A DNA stretch of 64,000 nucleotides from an uncultured Lachnospiraceae bacterium. Its GTDB lineage: Bacteria; Bacillota; Clostridia; Lachnospirales; Lachnospiraceae. Of the stretch, positions 63,654 to 64,000 are shown one piece after another; the stretch's first letter is position 1; each line of letters starts with the position of its first letter. The notes beneath the pieces are model-generated. The model was given only the letters and a program-made list of their open reading frames with translations. It was not told where the DNA came from and did no database searches. The position numbers and the translations under genes are program-made. The DNA lies in assembly GCA_902789735.1 (NCBI GenBank), contig CADAOZ010000003.1:92769-156768 (forward strand). The letters are read 5' to 3'.

Positions 63654-64000
63654 ATGCCGACCTGTGAAAGAGAGGAGACATTTCACATTGAGATCAGCGA
63701 GAGTGTCGATGAGTGGGAAGCACCGCTGATCTTGTCTTCGTTCGTGAAGCGCGGCGTGCGGGCGAGGATCGTTCCCAGGGACCGCCAGAATCTGGGAGAC
63801 CTGTGCGCAGACGCTTATCGCGACCAGAGCAGTGCGGAAATTGCCTTTGAGAACGGCAGCGCGATCCGGAGCGGCATCGAAAAAGGAGATATCACCTATG
63901 GAGATATCATTGCGGTCCACCCGTTCGGAAACGGGATCTGCGTTCTGGAAGTGACCGGGCAGCAGATTTTGGATGCACTGGAGTGGGGGAGCCGCGCTGT
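63654..64000 (+). CDS. 5'-nucleotidase C-terminal domain, truncated at its N-terminus and by the window edge
   Basis: An open frame from ATG 63654 runs off the window. RDRQNLGDLCADAYRDQSSA, then EIAFENGSAIR, KGDITYGDIIAVHPFGN and VTGQQILDALEWG match the C-terminal substrate-binding domain of UshA-type 5'-nucleotidases. The metallophosphatase domain that should come first is missing; only ~45 unrelated residues precede, no ribosome binding site is seen and a stop codon lies just upstream (63645-63647). The usual NGGGIR motif is NGSAIR. It is probably a gene remnant, or a recombined end of a gene continuing beyond the window. Confidence 0.6.
   Translation, partial: MPTCEREETFHIEISESVDEWEAPLILSSFVKRGVRARIVPRDRQNLGDLCADAYRDQSSAEIAFENGSAIRSGIEKGDITYGDIIAVHPFGNGICVLEVTGQQILDALEWGSRA

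Overview
The window reads as a contiguous piece of chromosome from a Gram-positive, spore-forming member of the Clostridia, most likely the Lachnospiraceae. I infer this from a low-GC-Firmicute gene repertoire in moderately GC-rich DNA: SpoVG, SigH, mini-RNase III, DnaI/DnaD-type primosome proteins, a two-subunit GlgC/GlgD ADP-glucose pyrophosphorylase, DUF4364, DUF554, a clostripain-like peptidase, a putative group B [FeFe] hydrogenase, strong AGGAGG ribosome binding sites, TTGACA/TATAAT promoters and tRNA genes without encoded CCA. No prophage, transposase or CRISPR array is visible. Most of the window is housekeeping DNA.

Layout. 0-2.8 kb: end of a Sua5-type tRNA-modification gene, upp, a lipoprotein and a dCMP deaminase. 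2.9-7.6 kb (minus strand): a dnaD-like gene, dnaI and prs, then murC on the same strand, with a cluster of DnaA boxes between dnaD and murC. 7.9-10.6 kb: glgC-glgD-spoVG. 11-13.7 kb: an MBL-fold hydrolase and pncB. 13.9-18.2 kb (minus): pth-mfd with an ATGA overlap. 18.5-22.1 kb: rarA behind a LexA-like box, DUF4364, a 14-bp tandem-repeat array, rho. 22.3-24.7 kb: a DJ-1 family gene (minus) and a 4Fe-4S/[FeFe]-hydrogenase-like gene. 25-29.9 kb: tig-clpP-clpX-engB plus a DUF308 membrane protein. 30.4-33 kb: clpB, followed by tRNA-Met. 33.6-36 kb: an amino-acid ABC transporter. 36.3-45.8 kb: degV, a nitrilase-family amidase, DUF554, lepB, a clostripain-like peptidase and a YfhO-type membrane protein. 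45.9-53 kb: carB, sstT and a split purine-biosynthesis pair (PurO-type IMP cyclohydrolase plus stand-alone AICAR transformylase). 53.2-61 kb: a deoxyinosine glycosylase-like gene, a DUF218 protein, ispF, cysS-mrnC-rlmB-sigH (partly conserved B. subtilis synteny) and a phosphodiester-glycosidase operon. 61.3-64 kb: tRNA-Thr, then a decayed stretch with gene fragments, a thioredoxin-fold protein and a truncated 5'-nucleotidase domain.

The strongest unexpected observation is the ABC substrate-binding lipoprotein at 33607-34530. The segment that normally ends this family lies at its N-terminus, directly after the lipoprotein linker, and the protein stops where that segment would normally begin. 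That is the pattern of a natural circular permutation. The second theme is intergenic repeats. A dispersed ~28-bp palindrome occurs at six full-length sites, a CTCAGAGGTC-type palindrome family occurs at two loci, and there are four unrelated tandem arrays (37-bp hairpins at 10.7 kb, 14-bp iterons at 20.5 kb, 72-bp terminator-like units at 30.1 kb, 37-bp hairpins at 54.7 kb). A third theme is low-complexity tandem-repeat tails or inserts in otherwise conserved proteins (Pth, LepB, MBL hydrolase, deoxyinosine glycosylase).

All family names come from motif recognition by eye; no database search was run.
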